DNA of 64,000 nucleotides from Ascarosepion bandense (Eukaryota > Mollusca > Cephalopoda > Sepiida > Sepiidae): contig JBBBDQ010001454.1 of assembly GCA_037127315.1 (NCBI GenBank), positions 1,402,501-1,466,500 of the forward strand, given 5' to 3'. The notes under the pieces are model-generated. The model did not search any database. It saw nothing but the letters and a program-made list of their open reading frames with translations, and had not been told where the DNA came from. The position numbers and the translations under genes were made by a program. The first letter of the stretch is position 1; each line of letters starts with the position of its first letter. Shown here one piece after another: positions 19,915-30,520 of the stretch.

Positions 19915-20728
19915 AATGAAAGATCAGAAGAGGATGAAGGATGAGGTAAACTTTGGTTTCTCAAGTCTTTGAGTTTTCGCAACGTCATTCTTGCATCATG
20001 TGGCCGCGCATTATCGTGGAGCCGAATTAGGCCACATCGGTTCACTAATGCAGGTTAAACTTTTTGCAAGTGTGCATGCATTTAAGAAAAATGATTGTAG
20101 TAAAGCTTTATATTAATGTTTTAATTGATTTTCAGAAAGCTGTAGTTGATAACACTAATCAAAGACACTATAATCATTTGCAGATGAAACTTTGATTTTA
20201 AGAAATGTTTGTGGGACTCATCACGATCAAGCCATTAACATGATCGTTTACGGTTATCGTAAAAGATCTACTTTTCATTACAACAGATGACTTGGTCAAG
20301 AAAGGGATCATTGGGGTTAAGCAGAAAGAGCATCGAGCACACTTCAAAACGCTTAAGTTTTTGATTTTTATTGAGATCATGAGGAACCCATTTATCGAAT
20401 ATTTTCCCCCTTGCTAACAGTGCAAATAACGTGATACTGTTGCAGTGCTGACACCAAGCGAATGAAACAATTCTCTGACCCTTTGACGTGGATTTTGCGC
20501 CTCGACTGCTTGTAATTGTTTGTTGTCAAGACTACGGGACTTTCCTCTACCTTTTCCATCTTCAAGGCTGTTATCACCAGTACAGAATTTATGGAATCAC
20601 ATTCGTACTGTCCAATCACTTGTGGACCCATCTCCCTATGCGCCGTTGGTATTGGTAGAGGTTTGGGAGACACTGTGCCTAAGTTTGAACTCAAGTAAGA
20701 AAAGGAAAAGCAGCTCATGTTTTGTCAT
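19915..20728 (-). pseudogene. Mariner-family (DD34D) transposase, truncated
   Basis: Cut-and-paste transposase of the Tc1/mariner superfamily. From the methionine at 20728: MTKHELLFLFLLEFKLRHSVSQ (first helix-turn-helix), DGSTSDWTVRM and FHKFCTGDNSLED, LDNKQLQAVEAQNPRQ, FHSLGVSTATVSRYLH (second HTH), KWVPHDLNKNQKLKRFEVC, NDPFLDQVICCNEKWIFYDN, QWLDRDES, then after decay PALVNRCGLI and LHDNARPHDARMTLRKL. The first catalytic Asp (normally in GDEKW) is Asn here, the second (LHDNARPH) is kept, and the third (YSPDL region) is lost past 19915. Frameshifts and stops occur throughout and no terminal inverted repeats were recognised. Coverage is about 270 of the usual 345 or so residues. Confidence 0.88.
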
Positions 20729-20910
20729 GTGCATAATTATGTGTTCCTATGCTTTAGAAGTATTTCTGACTGAAAATAAGTTGAAAATTATTAAAGAACA
20801 CGCATTAATTATTATCTATAACAAAATTCACCTAATATATACCGTGAAAACTATGTTAAAAAAGATTTTCAATATACAACACTTCAAGCTGCAATTATTT
20901 TTGTAATAAA

Positions 20911-20913
<3 letters not shown>

Positions 20914-20964
<51 letters not shown>

Positions 20965-21089
20965 CATCATAAGTAAGGCGGAACTGCCACTAGTATGCAG
21001 GAGTTACTGTGATAGTAAAGAGTGGGTACTGGAGGCGTTGAAGAAAGGAAAAATGATGAATGGGATTCAAGGAGAATTTTTATAATAAG

Positions 21090-21124
<35 letters not shown>

Positions 21125-21129
21125 AGTGT

Positions 21130-21171
<42 letters not shown>

Positions 21172-21560
21172 AAATCAGTTATGTAAAGGGTTGGAAATAG
21201 ACCACTCATCGTTTTAATGTTCAGCATACTTGAATCATACATAATATACATGAGTAAATTTAATTGTTATTGAGCGCCTCTTTATCGGTGTCTTTGTGTC
21301 AAAACTATCAAGATAGAAATAAACAGACTGAAATAGATAGATAGATAGATAGATAGTAGTAGACTAAGATAGATGAATATGAATATAATGAGATAGATTT
21401 AAACAGAATGTGATAGATATAGACTGACAGCTATGAATAGACTTCTGTTGATAGACTGAGATAGAAATACATAGATAAATAGTAATGAGCAGACTGAGAA
21501 ATAGATAGATATGAGCAAACTGAGATAAATACGAGCAGAATGAGATAGATAGTTATACGC
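20914..21560. repeat. (TA)n, (TG)n and GATA-rich simple repeats
   Basis: TA at 20914-20960; interrupted TG at 21092-21170; GATAGATAGA-rich, cryptically repetitive DNA with repeated AGACTGA phrases at 21320-21560. No gene. Confidence 0.9.
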
Positions 21561-21949
21561 AAGGCATCACCAGGCATGCCGTGTCAATAGCCACAATGAT
21601 GGAACATGATTAAGCTTTCATAACACCTTAGCAATGCCATAGACTCTGATCGCTTACATACGACGCTGCTTTGACAAAATTATTCATGCAAAAGGCGCCG
21701 CATCCACGCACCGGGTACATAAATAACTAAAGATGTTTTCGATAAGTTAGACATTTCTCTGGAAAACTATTTTTATTGGTCTGATGAAATATTCTCATCT
21801 TGTGAGATTGTGAATTATTAAGTACCAGAAGTTGTAATCTATAATCATCAAAATATCTTAAAAGTTTTGAAATATACGTAATAGTGATTTTCAAAGCGTA
21901 GATTAGATGTGGCTCAAGTTCAAATGTATGGGGGCCGAGTGATAATCAG
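21561..21949. other. No gene seen
   Basis: Intergenic sequence with normal complexity and no coding or repeat-family match I can support. A CTGATGA at 21780 lacks the other hammerhead elements. Confidence 0.5.
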
Positions 21950-22295
21950 AACTCAGTCAGTCAGTCAGTCTGTCAGCCATACATGATACACATTTCGGCG
22001 ATCATGTCTCGAAAGTGACATGACTGACTGGGTATAAGATTTTTCCGCAGTAGGTTGCCATTACTTTCTTTGTTAGACTGATTGCCAACCAAGGCTATAG
22101 AACTCAATTTGTTCTGCTATTTAATCCATACATGGAGGGAGAAACGAAGGATTAATACATTTCCCATGGGTTTTTGAACGTAAGAGAATGCAGCGAATTC
22201 AACTGGAATTCGAACTCGGCTCTCCGATTTCTCGTTCCGGGACGATATTAACTGCATGACCACGCACAGGATATCAACTGCACCACAACTGCCCC
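21950..22295 (-). mobile_element. SINE-A copy 3
   Basis: Full set of SINE-A blocks: tail at 21950-22030 (CAGTCAGTCAGTC, GATCATGTCTC), the TACTGCGG and TGGTTGGCAA-type body, B-box-like GAGTTCGAATTCC near 22215. The head side is extended by a duplicated GATATCAACTGCA phrase. Confidence 0.85.
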
Positions 22296-22367
22296 GCAAC
22301 TGCACTAAAACTCACTACTCAGTCGTAATTGATCCGGCGAGACACGCTTTTTGACTATTACATGCAT

Positions 22368-22370
<3 letters not shown>

Positions 22371-22410
<40 letters not shown>

Positions 22411-22418
22411 CTATTAAA

Positions 22419-22472
<54 letters not shown>

Positions 22473-22487
22473 TTTAATAGAGGTAAA
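22371..22487. repeat. (TA)n tracts with a 15-bp perfect inverted repeat
   Basis: TACCTCTATTAAAGA at 22406-22420 is exactly complementary to 22471-22485, enclosing a 50-bp TA tract. Another TA tract precedes it. The whole would extrude as a hairpin. Confidence 0.9.
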
Positions 22488-23295
22488 TAGTTTTGCCTAT
22501 CGTCCGGTTCGCATTCCTTTCTGTTCTGAAAATGACTAGAGGTTTACCCCTTGTTTCCTGTTTACGACTGGGTTTCCAGTTCTTCTAAAATCTAATTATA
22601 ACTATACCTTCATTCCATGATTTGACCTTGACATCTTCAAGTCTAGAATGAGCTGTTATCTTTCCTGCATAGAGCCAAGATCTTCACTTCTTACCCTTTC
22701 TTACACTAATGTAACTCCTCGTAGTAAACCCCTAACTTTAGTGGCTCTTGGGTCTTGTATTGGGTGAACATTAGCAAAAAGAATATGAATTATTATCTAC
22801 GTTCCTTGAGAAAATTTATCAAAGTAAATGATGTGTTTTATTTTTGCGTCATTTAATTATAAACAGATGTAAATGGCAAGAAAAGTTTCGTTAACTTTTC
22901 AAAATTTTCAATTCAAGAAAGCTCTAACATTTTCTTGAAGCATGTTAAATTAAACTTGGGAGGACACTTAGTGCAATTAAAAGAATGTCAGTAAATGTTT
23001 TATTACTGTTAAGATATAATCTTATTCATTAATTCTGTTTTCATCCTAAAAATATGTAGTCAAATATGAATACAAATTTGGAAAAGCTAGTGTCAATTTA
23101 TTCAAAACCAACCGCATTTAAACCACAGAATACATCTCTTTAATACACTTAACAACATATCGACCAATGCCGCCTTCGTTACGACAAAGAAAAAAAAAGA
23201 AATCCATAACAGCATGTGAAAAATGAGAAAAAGTGACAACTGTTAAAATGACATCGAAATCAATGGAAGGAAATTAAAGTAAATATGGCACTAAA

Positions 23296-23327
<32 letters not shown>

Positions 23328-23598
23328 AGACAGTTCTGAGCACCTCCCCACGTCACCGAATATTATCCGACTATCTTTTGAAAAACTTTTGTGAATATTA
23401 ACGGCATTTTTTCATCTTAGGTAAGTACCGACATGAAAACTCCACTGAGAGATGGAAATGAGGTTACGGCATTTTATTATTTTTTGCTTAATCCAGGGAC
23501 AATTGATAATCATGCTATCATGCTCTATATTAATCTATCCATGTGATTAAGAAACATTTGACATCGCAATGATAGTTGGGTGCACATACAGTAATTAG

Positions 23599-23600
<2 letters not shown>
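22488..23600. other. No gene seen
   Basis: Intergenic AT-rich DNA. Only an (AAAT)n tract at about 23304-23327 stands out. Confidence 0.55.
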
Positions 23601-23643
<43 letters not shown>

Positions 23644-23660
23644 GCAAGTGGATGCGTCTA

Positions 23661-23710
23661 GCCACACTGATGAGCTGTGATACAACGAAACAGGCTTGTA
23701 TATGGATGAC
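23661..23710 (+). ncRNA. Hammerhead ribozyme 1 of the SINE-B tandem
   Basis: CTGATGA at 23667-23673, stem II GCTGT-GAT-ACAAC (one mismatch), GAAA at 23687-23690. ACAGGCTTGT is self-complementary if G-U pairs are allowed and serves as dimeric stem III. The triplet is GUA, with cleavage predicted after 23700. CCACA and TATGG form stem I with one mismatch. Confidence 0.7.
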
Positions 23711-23933
23711 TAATATATTATGCTCTCATTATGATTGAGCTCTCTGGAGAAAAAAATTTCAAAAACAGTTTCCACTTCTGCTATATACGTGACTCTTCAG
23801 AAATGAATTGAGTTCTTTCGGTGACTGGCGTGTATATACACTGCTTATATACAACACCTTAAAATTTCCCTTCCATGCGTCGATGGCTTAGGGTCGAGTT
23901 TCGATCCCGGCCAGAAGCAAGTGGATGCGTCTA

Positions 23934-23981
23934 GCCACACCGATGAGCTGTGATACAGCGAAAATAAGGCTTGTATGTGAA
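23934..23981 (+). ncRNA. Hammerhead motif 2 of the SINE-B tandem, mutated core
   Basis: The stem II hairpin GCTGT-GAT-ACAGC is perfect here and CACA/TGTG form stem I, but the core reads CCGATGA instead of CTGATGA and two bases are inserted after GAAA. The invariant U4 is lost, so this copy is probably inactive, leaving one of the two sites live. Predicted site after 23975. Confidence 0.6.
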
Positions 23982-23982
23982 T

Positions 23983-24021
<39 letters not shown>

Positions 24022-24023
<2 letters not shown>

Positions 24024-25774
24024 CTTATCTTTTTAATATAGCAGATTCATGCCGACTTCGAAGTTTTATGAGGCCATTGTTCTGATGCTTTCACTCGTCA
24101 GGGCTGTTTGTCGTTAAGTTACGGTTTTTTTCTCTTTTACAGTTATGGCAGTAGTGAGAGACACAGTAACATATAAAAGAGAATCACGAATTTTTTTCAC
24201 AATAGTCTTTTCCTGTTTGATCAAACACGGCCTAGCGAAATGGAATCATTTAACGAATAAACGTGGTACAGAAGACAAAGATATAGGGACAGCAAATAAC
24301 CATTTTATTTCTGAAGTATAAAATATGTTAGAGGTATTTGAAAATATGAAATATATGGCAAAACCAAGCAGTAAAGTAAAAATAAATATTATGGGACAAA
24401 ATAAAAGGTCGGAAATACTGACAAACGACCTAATGTCAAACTTACATGAAGTTACAAAAAACAAAAATACAAAATGATCCAAGACAAAAGAGGCCATAGA
24501 AGCAAAGGACTTATCTGTTATTTGAAATTTCTTTCTTTTCCCTTTTCTCTTACTCTTTTTTAGTGTCTTTTATATATTTCTATTTTCTTTGATATTTCCT
24601 TTTATCTTTTATATTTTTTCTTTCTTTTCTGTTCTTGGTAGGTGGAAAGTTTATCTATGAAATGGATTTCTTTTTAGTTTCTTTTCCTTTTACGTTTTGT
24701 ACAGGTGTTGCGTAAAGAAATAGTTGAATCTTCCCTTCGCACTCAGGATAATATATCTTTCTATGCTTCGTTGTTAACATGCTGGAGTTTGATTTATTTG
24801 AATCAATACTTTGCTGAATCATTTCAGCTCCGAAACCTTATTAGATTTTTTATTAATTCTGCACATCAAAATTTATAGCAGATCATAGCAAGCTAATCTG
24901 GACGTCCATTCAGTTTGAGTTTTAAAGAAGGACTGATTAGTGGTGGTCTTTATTTTTGTGCCAAGTTTTGGTACGTGAATCATGACTTCTAAATATGGAT
25001 CTTCACATGTGTGGGCGAAAAGAAGTCACTGTCCCTTTCCCTTTTTCTGTCGTATCTCAGAGTTCAAAGTTGCTTTACTATCTGGATTGTGCCCAGTCAA
25101 GTCATCATGCTATCACGGGATCAGGAAGAAAAAAAGCATACTTTTCATAGGATACATAATCTTTTTACTCAAATGCATGCAAGTTGGATCAAGAACCGTT
25201 AATTGTCAATTTCACTTCATTTCGTTTTCATTTTCACCGTTTCTGAAAGTACTTGTTCCTCATTCAGAGTACTTCTAAAATATAAACTTTAGTATTGATT
25301 TTATAATAAAATTAGACGAGGGTCCGTAACACTTTCTTACACAAAAATAATAAAAAGGCTATGGATATATCCATTGCATATTTGTAATATTACAATGGGG
25401 TATCCTGCTTTCTTTTTCCATGCTACAGACGCGAAAGAATGACCACGCCACGTATATGACGTATAATTACGTCACATATGTGCAGGAATAGAGTTCTTCT
25501 TTATTTAAGTCTGTATTTGTTTTTTCTCCTTGTTGTTGTTGTCATCTGTATTTATCGTCCTCCTTACGCACAAACGATCCGTCTTCTTCTACTGTCCGCA
25601 GTCAAATTGAGGCTCTATTTTTCTCTCTCGTGCAGTAATTTTTGTGTCCGCTGCCGTGATGTTTGCCTCGTCAAACGTTCTCTCATATAGATGGAACATG
25701 TCTCCGCGAATCTCTTTTTTGTCACGTCTAGTCTCTTTCGCCACACTTTTATTTCTGTTTTTCATTTTAAGGGC
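24022..25774. other. No gene seen; possible gypsy 3' region at its right end
   Basis: 24022-25300 is intergenic, T-rich with TTTTCTTT patches around 24520-24620. 25300-25774 lies just downstream (minus sense) of the gypsy pol fragment and could hold its 3' end or LTR (GTGACGTAATTATACGTCA palindromic patch near 25455-25475), but no paired LTR is recognised. Confidence 0.45.
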
Positions 25775-26398
25775 TTATGATCTGTGTAAACTAGAATAGG
25801 TTGTTGAGATGCGAATATGTAGACCTCAAACTGTTGTAAGCTCTATAAAAGAGCTAATGTTTCTTTTTCTACGGTTGAGTCGTTTTTCTGATAGGGATTG
25901 AATTTTCAGAAAAAATAGCTTACAGTATGTTCGATACAATTTCGATCGACCTGCAATAGAAATGCGCCAATTCTGTTTTCGCAAGCGTCCACAGCTTAGC
26001 TAAACGGACTTGTAAAGTCAGGATCATTTAATACTGAATAAAAACATAGCAAAGCTTTGATTTGGTCAAAATTTGCTGACAGTTTAGAGACCATTCAAGC
26101 TTGCGTCTCTTCGTAAGGAATTTAGTATGACGGGCGGATATGTCTGAAAAATGTTGACAAATTCTTCTGTAGTATCAAACCATACACAAAAATCTCAGGA
26201 TTTTCATATTTGTGGAAGCTGAGTACTCGATATGTTATGAATTTTAGCATCTACTCGGATTATTCGACCATATCCTACTATAAGTGACTTTGGCTCAGAA
26301 AAAATTTGCTCCTGGACAGATTTACGGTGAGGCTAGCTTTCCTTAATCGTGTGAATACTTCTTGAAGCGTTTTTAAATGTTCTTCCCATGAATTTTCG
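25775..26398 (-). pseudogene. Ty3/gypsy pol fragment: RT end and RNase H
   Basis: The minus strand reads SWEEHLKTLQEVFTRLRKA, LTVNLSRSKF, then decayed YL.. linker, SANFDQIKALLC, VLNDPDFTSPF, AVDACENRIGAFLLQ, NCIEHTVSYFF, STVEKETLALL, QFEVYIFASQQPILVYTDHKP. This matches the Ty3/gypsy order after the YxDD box: RT thumb, the FxxIK..L connection, then RNase H with its first Asp (AVDA), Glu (EKE) and the TDHKPL block. Stops and frame changes are numerous. The fragment is cut by a TA tract at 26404, just past where the RT active site would be. Integrase and Gag were not seen. Confidence 0.85.
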
Positions 26399-26400
26399 CA

Positions 26401-26403
<3 letters not shown>

Positions 26404-26453
<50 letters not shown>
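26404..26453. repeat. (TA)n microsatellite truncating the gypsy fragment
   Basis: About 25 TA units at the breakpoint of the gypsy pol remnant. Confidence 0.95.
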
Positions 26454-26455
<2 letters not shown>

Positions 26456-26622
26456 CGATGATTAACAAAACTTGGTTAAAAACAACCAACAATTTGTTTG
26501 AACATTATTTTTTTTATCGATACTCGTATTTAAGTAGGTAGTCTGTTTTTAATTAAACAGTATTATATATTTATATCTATTGGCCTGATTATTTACGATA
26601 AATTTTGACTACGAAAATGTGT

Positions 26623-26716
26623 GTCATTTGGCAGGATTCGAAACCGCGACTCCTATCCACATAGGGGAAGCTACCATGTGATCCGGCACGTCTTAGACCT
26701 TTCGACCACGAATGAC
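26623..26716 (-). tRNA. tRNA-like sequence with long variable arm (SINE head or pseudogene)
   Basis: On the minus strand GTCATT and AATGAC can form a 6-bp acceptor stem, GGTCGAAAGGTCTAAGAC resembles box A and the D arm, a long variable region follows, and GGTTTCGAATCCT is a good box B. An anticodon-type stem TGCCG/TGGTA closes a 7-nt loop lacking U33. The missing U33 and imperfect T stem argue against a functional tRNA; a Ser/Leu-like SINE head or tRNA pseudogene is more likely. Confidence 0.45.
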
Positions 26717-27089
26717 CATTATATAGGCTTGATTAAAAACCTCGTTTAGACTAATGTGAGAAAATGATAAACACGCTAATCTAGATTATCATTATAACTG
26801 AGTGTTGTTTTTTTATCTTCACCGAGGGCCACATTGTTGTTTTCTTCCGTCAGATTAATTTGAGATTTGCAAAAAATATTACAGAAACATGAATTCGGAC
26901 CAAAAAATCCCCCCAAAAAACCAACGATTCCAGAAATATATTCTTCTATTTGACGTGTTCTTTAAAGATATTTGCAGTCATAGCTCTCCACAATTTCCTC
27001 TACTTTGTAGTGATTAATATATTTTTCTTTTATGAATATAAAATCTTTTCTCATTATCGATCCTAGAAATTTCAACTTTCTCTTTCTCT

Positions 27090-27255
27090 TGTTATGTACG
27101 TGGTTTTTATGCTACTATTTTCTTTAAAACCTCGTCGCTTCTCTCCTAATCAGTTCATGGAATTCTCAACATCCTCCTGTAGAACCACATTTCCTTTGTT
27201 TCAAGTCTTTTCTTCATCTGTAATGATATTGTTCAGCATTCACTGGCATATCAGT
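27090..27255 (-). pseudogene. APE-type LINE, C-terminal fragment
   Basis: The minus strand reads ASEC.TISLQMKKRLETKE, MWFYRRMLRIPWTD and a decayed ERRGFKENSS. This is the conserved YGSECWT..MKRRLEATEMWFYRRMLRI block found downstream of the RT in the same LINE family as 62266-64000. Fewer than 60 residues remain. Confidence 0.75.
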
Positions 27256-27665
27256 GATATACGCTTTGGCGATCACGCCTCGAAAGACTAGACAGAGGAT
27301 TTTCTCGCAGCAGGTTGCCATTACTTTCTGTGATAGACTGGCTGCCAAACAAAGCTATAGAATTGAATCTGTCCTGCTATTTAACCCATAGCCGGAGGGC
27401 GAAGGGATGGATTAATTACTTTTGTAAGGGTATTTGCAACGAATTCAATTGAAATTTAAACTCTAACATATAATTTGAAATTTGAAGACTAACATATAAA
27501 TGGAACAATATTACGTAACAGTTCAGTGCTCTTTTCTTATTTTTAACGGAATATTTTCTAATAATTTACTAAGTGTTTGGAAGGATTTCTTCGCTGTTCC
27601 AATGAGCCTTCGGATTTCGGATTTCGGATTTCCCACTTTCTAATTTCTGTTAAAACACATCCCAC
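27243..27665 (-). repeat. Composite repeat unit, copy 1 (SINE-A copy 4 plus 220-bp flank)
   Basis: 27243-27440 is SINE-A without its head. 27440-27665 (AACATATAA, GGAACAATATTACG.AACAGTT, GGAATATTTTCTAATA, TTCGGATTTCGGATTTC, GTTAAAACACATCCCAC) recurs at 28840-29078, again beside a SINE-A fragment, so SINE and flank were copied together. Confidence 0.75.
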
Positions 27666-27892
27666 ATAATTAAATTGTTGCATTTGCCTAATTTTCAGGT
27701 ATACAATTTGCAAATTATATGTAAGGCTGTTCCTTACTCAAAAGGCAGAAAAAGATAACAATGCTGGCCACTGTGTATTTACGTGGCTAAATCTACTCCA
27801 GCTCTGATAAAGTATCTTAGTTCGTCTTCAATTTCGCGACGTGTTATTTCTTTGTTTACTTGCTCTATCTTGCAGAATATAAGAGACGTATA

Positions 27893-28375
27893 AATGCCAA
27901 CTACAGGTTAGGGATACTAAAATCAAGTAGGTAAATAAATCTAAATACGTAGGAGGTGTTCTACAGACGACAGAAAGTGCGACACTGAGATCGAAAAGTG
28001 AACTGGCATAACCAAGAATGCATTTCAGATGCTTAGTAGAATATTGAAAGACAAGAAAACTTCGCTGGAGACAAAGGGTAGAGTATTGCATTGTTATGTA
28101 ATGTCTGTTCTTCAATATGGCAGTGAATGCTAGACAATCTCCTAAAAGATGAAGCTATAGAAATGTGATTCTACAGAAGGATGATGAGGATACCATAGAC
28201 CGAACGTGAGCAACGATAAAGTTTTGGAGAAGATGGAAACGAAAAGGAAACTGATACTTAACACCAAAAAAAAACAAAAAACAGTTGAAGTACCTGGGAT
28301 ATTTAATGAGGAATGAGGGCTTGAAGAATCTGATACTCACAGGTCAGATAAAGGGAAAGAGAGAGAGAGAGAGAG
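27893..28375 (+). pseudogene. APE-type LINE 3' end, 5'-truncated copy
   Basis: Decayed frames read the block after the RT: the KCDTEIR..-like segment, LDCYVMSVLQYGSEC-like, MWFYRRM-like, then KRKLILN, FLGHLMRNEGLKNLILTGQIK-equivalent and a GAGAGA tail at 28357-28376. Order and spacing match the copies at 38285 and 39430. Numerous stops. Confidence 0.8.
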
Positions 28376-28379
28376 GAGA

Positions 28380-28575
28380 AAGCAATATATAATATTATAT
28401 TATGTATTATATAATTATATTATATATTATATATACAATCATATTATATACATAATTATATATAATTATTATATTATATATTATTATATTATTAATTATA
28501 TAATATTATCATATTATATTATATATGATTATTTTATATATTATATATTATTATAAAATTATATATATTATATTA
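28380..28575. repeat. Extremely AT-rich (ATTATAT)n-like tract
   Basis: Nearly pure A/T sequence with self-complementary TATAATATTATA phrases, directly after the GA tail of the LINE fragment. Confidence 0.85.
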
Positions 28576-28787
28576 AATTGATGTTGTGCAACTATGACAC
28601 AACTATTTATTCCTGTCAAAAGTCAGTCATAGGTTCCATAAAATCAAATTGATAGCTGATTTCGTAAATGATCTCGTAAATGATTTTCAATCTGCTGTTA
28701 TCTGGGACTGCTAATCATCTTAAAAATAACAAAACTTTTGCCTTCCAATAGTATATCGTATGTACAGTGAGTTGCTCTTCTGCAGAA

Positions 28788-29078
28788 GAGATGGATTAAT
28801 ACCTTTTCTAAGGGTACTTCCGCGTAAGGATATGCGACGGATTCAGTTGGAATTTGATTTCATACATATAGTTTGAAAATTGAAATTTGAACACTGCCGT
28901 ATAAAAGGACCAATATTACGAAAACAGTTTAGTAATCTTTTTTTTTTATTTTTAATGGAATATTTCCTAATACATTGCTTAGCTCTTGGAAAGCTTTCTT
29001 TGTCACCCCATTTCACCTTTGAATGTCGGACTTCGGATTTCGAACTTTTCCAATCTATGTTAAAACACGTCCCACTCT
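28788..29078 (-). repeat. Composite repeat unit, copy 2 (SINE-A fragment plus flank)
   Basis: A short SINE-A piece (GAAGAGATGGATTAATACC) followed by the same flank as 27440-27665, diverged. The two frames of about 100 codons on opposite strands here are chance. Confidence 0.7.
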
Positions 29079-29479
29079 TGTGTAGAGCAACTAACTTTAT
29101 TGGTCTCACGTTTTCCACTGATATGAAGTGGAATGATTTATTAAATGAATCGCTAAATCAGTCGCTAGAAAATATCGGCTCACTCAGGCTAAATATTTAT
29201 TAGCCTAACATTCGTTCGTTCATCAAATATTGCTGCTAAATGTGATCTGGCCTTCTGTTTTACATATGAAATTGCTTGACGCACTTCAAAGTTATCGGTC
29301 CTTATCTGGCACCTCGACTTCAGCCACTTTCCCACCGCCATAAACCTTCGCTTTACCTCTTCTCTAAATATTCTTAAGGTATTGTGCTTATGAGTTTTCT
29401 TTGTTGGCACCTCAACTTCACAAATTTAAGTGCACCACTAGATTTACAGTTAGGTTATAAATTCACTGTTAAGATTGTG
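29079..29479. other. No gene seen
   Basis: Intergenic; short frames on both strands have no recognisable motif. Confidence 0.45.
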
Positions 29480-29970
29480 AGTTGTAATCTGAAGTTCTAT
29501 GATTATAATTTCATCTTGTAGAACTTTCTTCCGGCTTCACGATTTCCTGTTAACTGCGATCTTTAATCATATAAATGCTATACAAATTGTCATCTTCTGT
29601 CTCTTTGAAACTTTTTCTTTTATTGTTCTTGCTTTTTCTTTCAGTAACCCTTTCTGTTTTAGTGACTTTCATCATTTTGTTTAATTTACATCGACAGCAA
29701 ATCTTGTGAATGTCAAATTCTGTAAGCCTTCTATTCTCATTATATGACCAAAACAATTCAAGCATTATTCACTTATTCTATGTTTAAGTGTCTTTTTGCT
29801 TTTATTTTCCTTAAGACCTCCTAGTTACTCACGTTCCCCATTCATGCAATACCTAGCATCTTTCTGTAGAATAAAGTTTCTACTGCCCTAAGTCTCCTCT
29901 TCATCAGTAAAGAAATTAGGCATATTTCGCTACCATACAGGAGGATTAACATTACGTAGAATTTCAGTTC
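29480..29970 (-). pseudogene. APE-type LINE, C-terminal region, minus strand
   Basis: The minus strand carries LILLYGSEICLISLLMKRRLRAVETLFYRKMLGIA (as two adjoining blocks), then MGNVSN.EVLRKIKAKRHLN, and further a decayed EGLQNLTFTR block. These are the post-RT landmarks of the window's APE-type LINE family, in order. Confidence 0.75.
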
Positions 29971-30275
29971 TGTTTTTTTTTTTGTTTCTAACTGTAATAT
30001 CTTTATGTGACTGACAGAAATTGGAGTTCGGTCAAAGGCAGGAATGTAAACAGTGCCAAACAAAAATGTGTTTGCGTCAAAAACAACCACCATCAAAGGA
30101 ATGTAATTCCCTACTAATATTCTGATATATTTGTTTACCTTAGTTTGACGCTAACAATGATAATGTTTGTCTATATTTCTGAGATACTTATTTACACTAT
30201 TTTCATTGTTTAGACTGTTGTCCTCAACTTTGTTGCCATATTCACTGGAGCGAACGCTTTTATTCGTTAAATCAG

Positions 30276-30520
30276 GTGAATCCAGTGACTTGACTCAAAG
30301 ATTTGTGAGTTTAATATCTGGCTATAGCAGAGGTGAATAAAAGAACTTATAGAGTTCAGTTAAAGGAAGATAACCGATACTGAAACTCCTGGTAGGAGTA
30401 TGACGCATGGAACTAGAACAGTATATCCCGGTAAACAAACAAAAAAAAAATCTACCTCGGTGAACGAAAAAAATTATAATCTCATAAAGAAGATCGATGC
30501 GTACAACTGCTTAAGAGTCT
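30276..30520 (+). mobile_element. SINE-D copy 1
   Basis: ATCCAGTGACTTGACTCAAAG, TTTGTGAGTTTAATATCTGGCTA (B-box region), a GTTAAAGGAAGATAACC body and the tail phrase GCGTACAACTGC match the other SINE-D copies. The tail CTGAAGA has been lost. Confidence 0.7.

Larger units (their letters stand above)
23601..24021 (+). mobile_element. SINE-B tandem: 273-bp unit bounded by two hammerhead motifs
   Basis: The phrase GAAGCAAGTGGATGCGTCTA begins at 23641 and again at 23914, offset 273 bp, each time leading into a hammerhead. Between them lie the body shared with 36484-36606 (ATTGAGC..CTCTGGA.., ATGAATT..AG) and a tRNA-like B-box (GAGTTTCGATCCC at 23897-23909). TA tracts flank both ends (23601-23640, 23988-24021). 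A Pol III transcript through this array could be cut at both sites to release a unit of about 275 nt. Confidence 0.8.

Noticed and set aside
21779..21825. Further hammerhead at CTGATGA
   Set aside because: No GAAA at a suitable distance and no stem I partner.
25300..25774. LTR promoter of the gypsy element
   Set aside because: Only one copy is visible, with no TG...CA termini or polypurine tract that I can place.
26623..26716. Functional tRNA (including a TCA-anticodon selenocysteine tRNA)
   Set aside because: The loop lacks U33, the T stem is imperfect and the arm lengths do not match selenocysteine tRNA.
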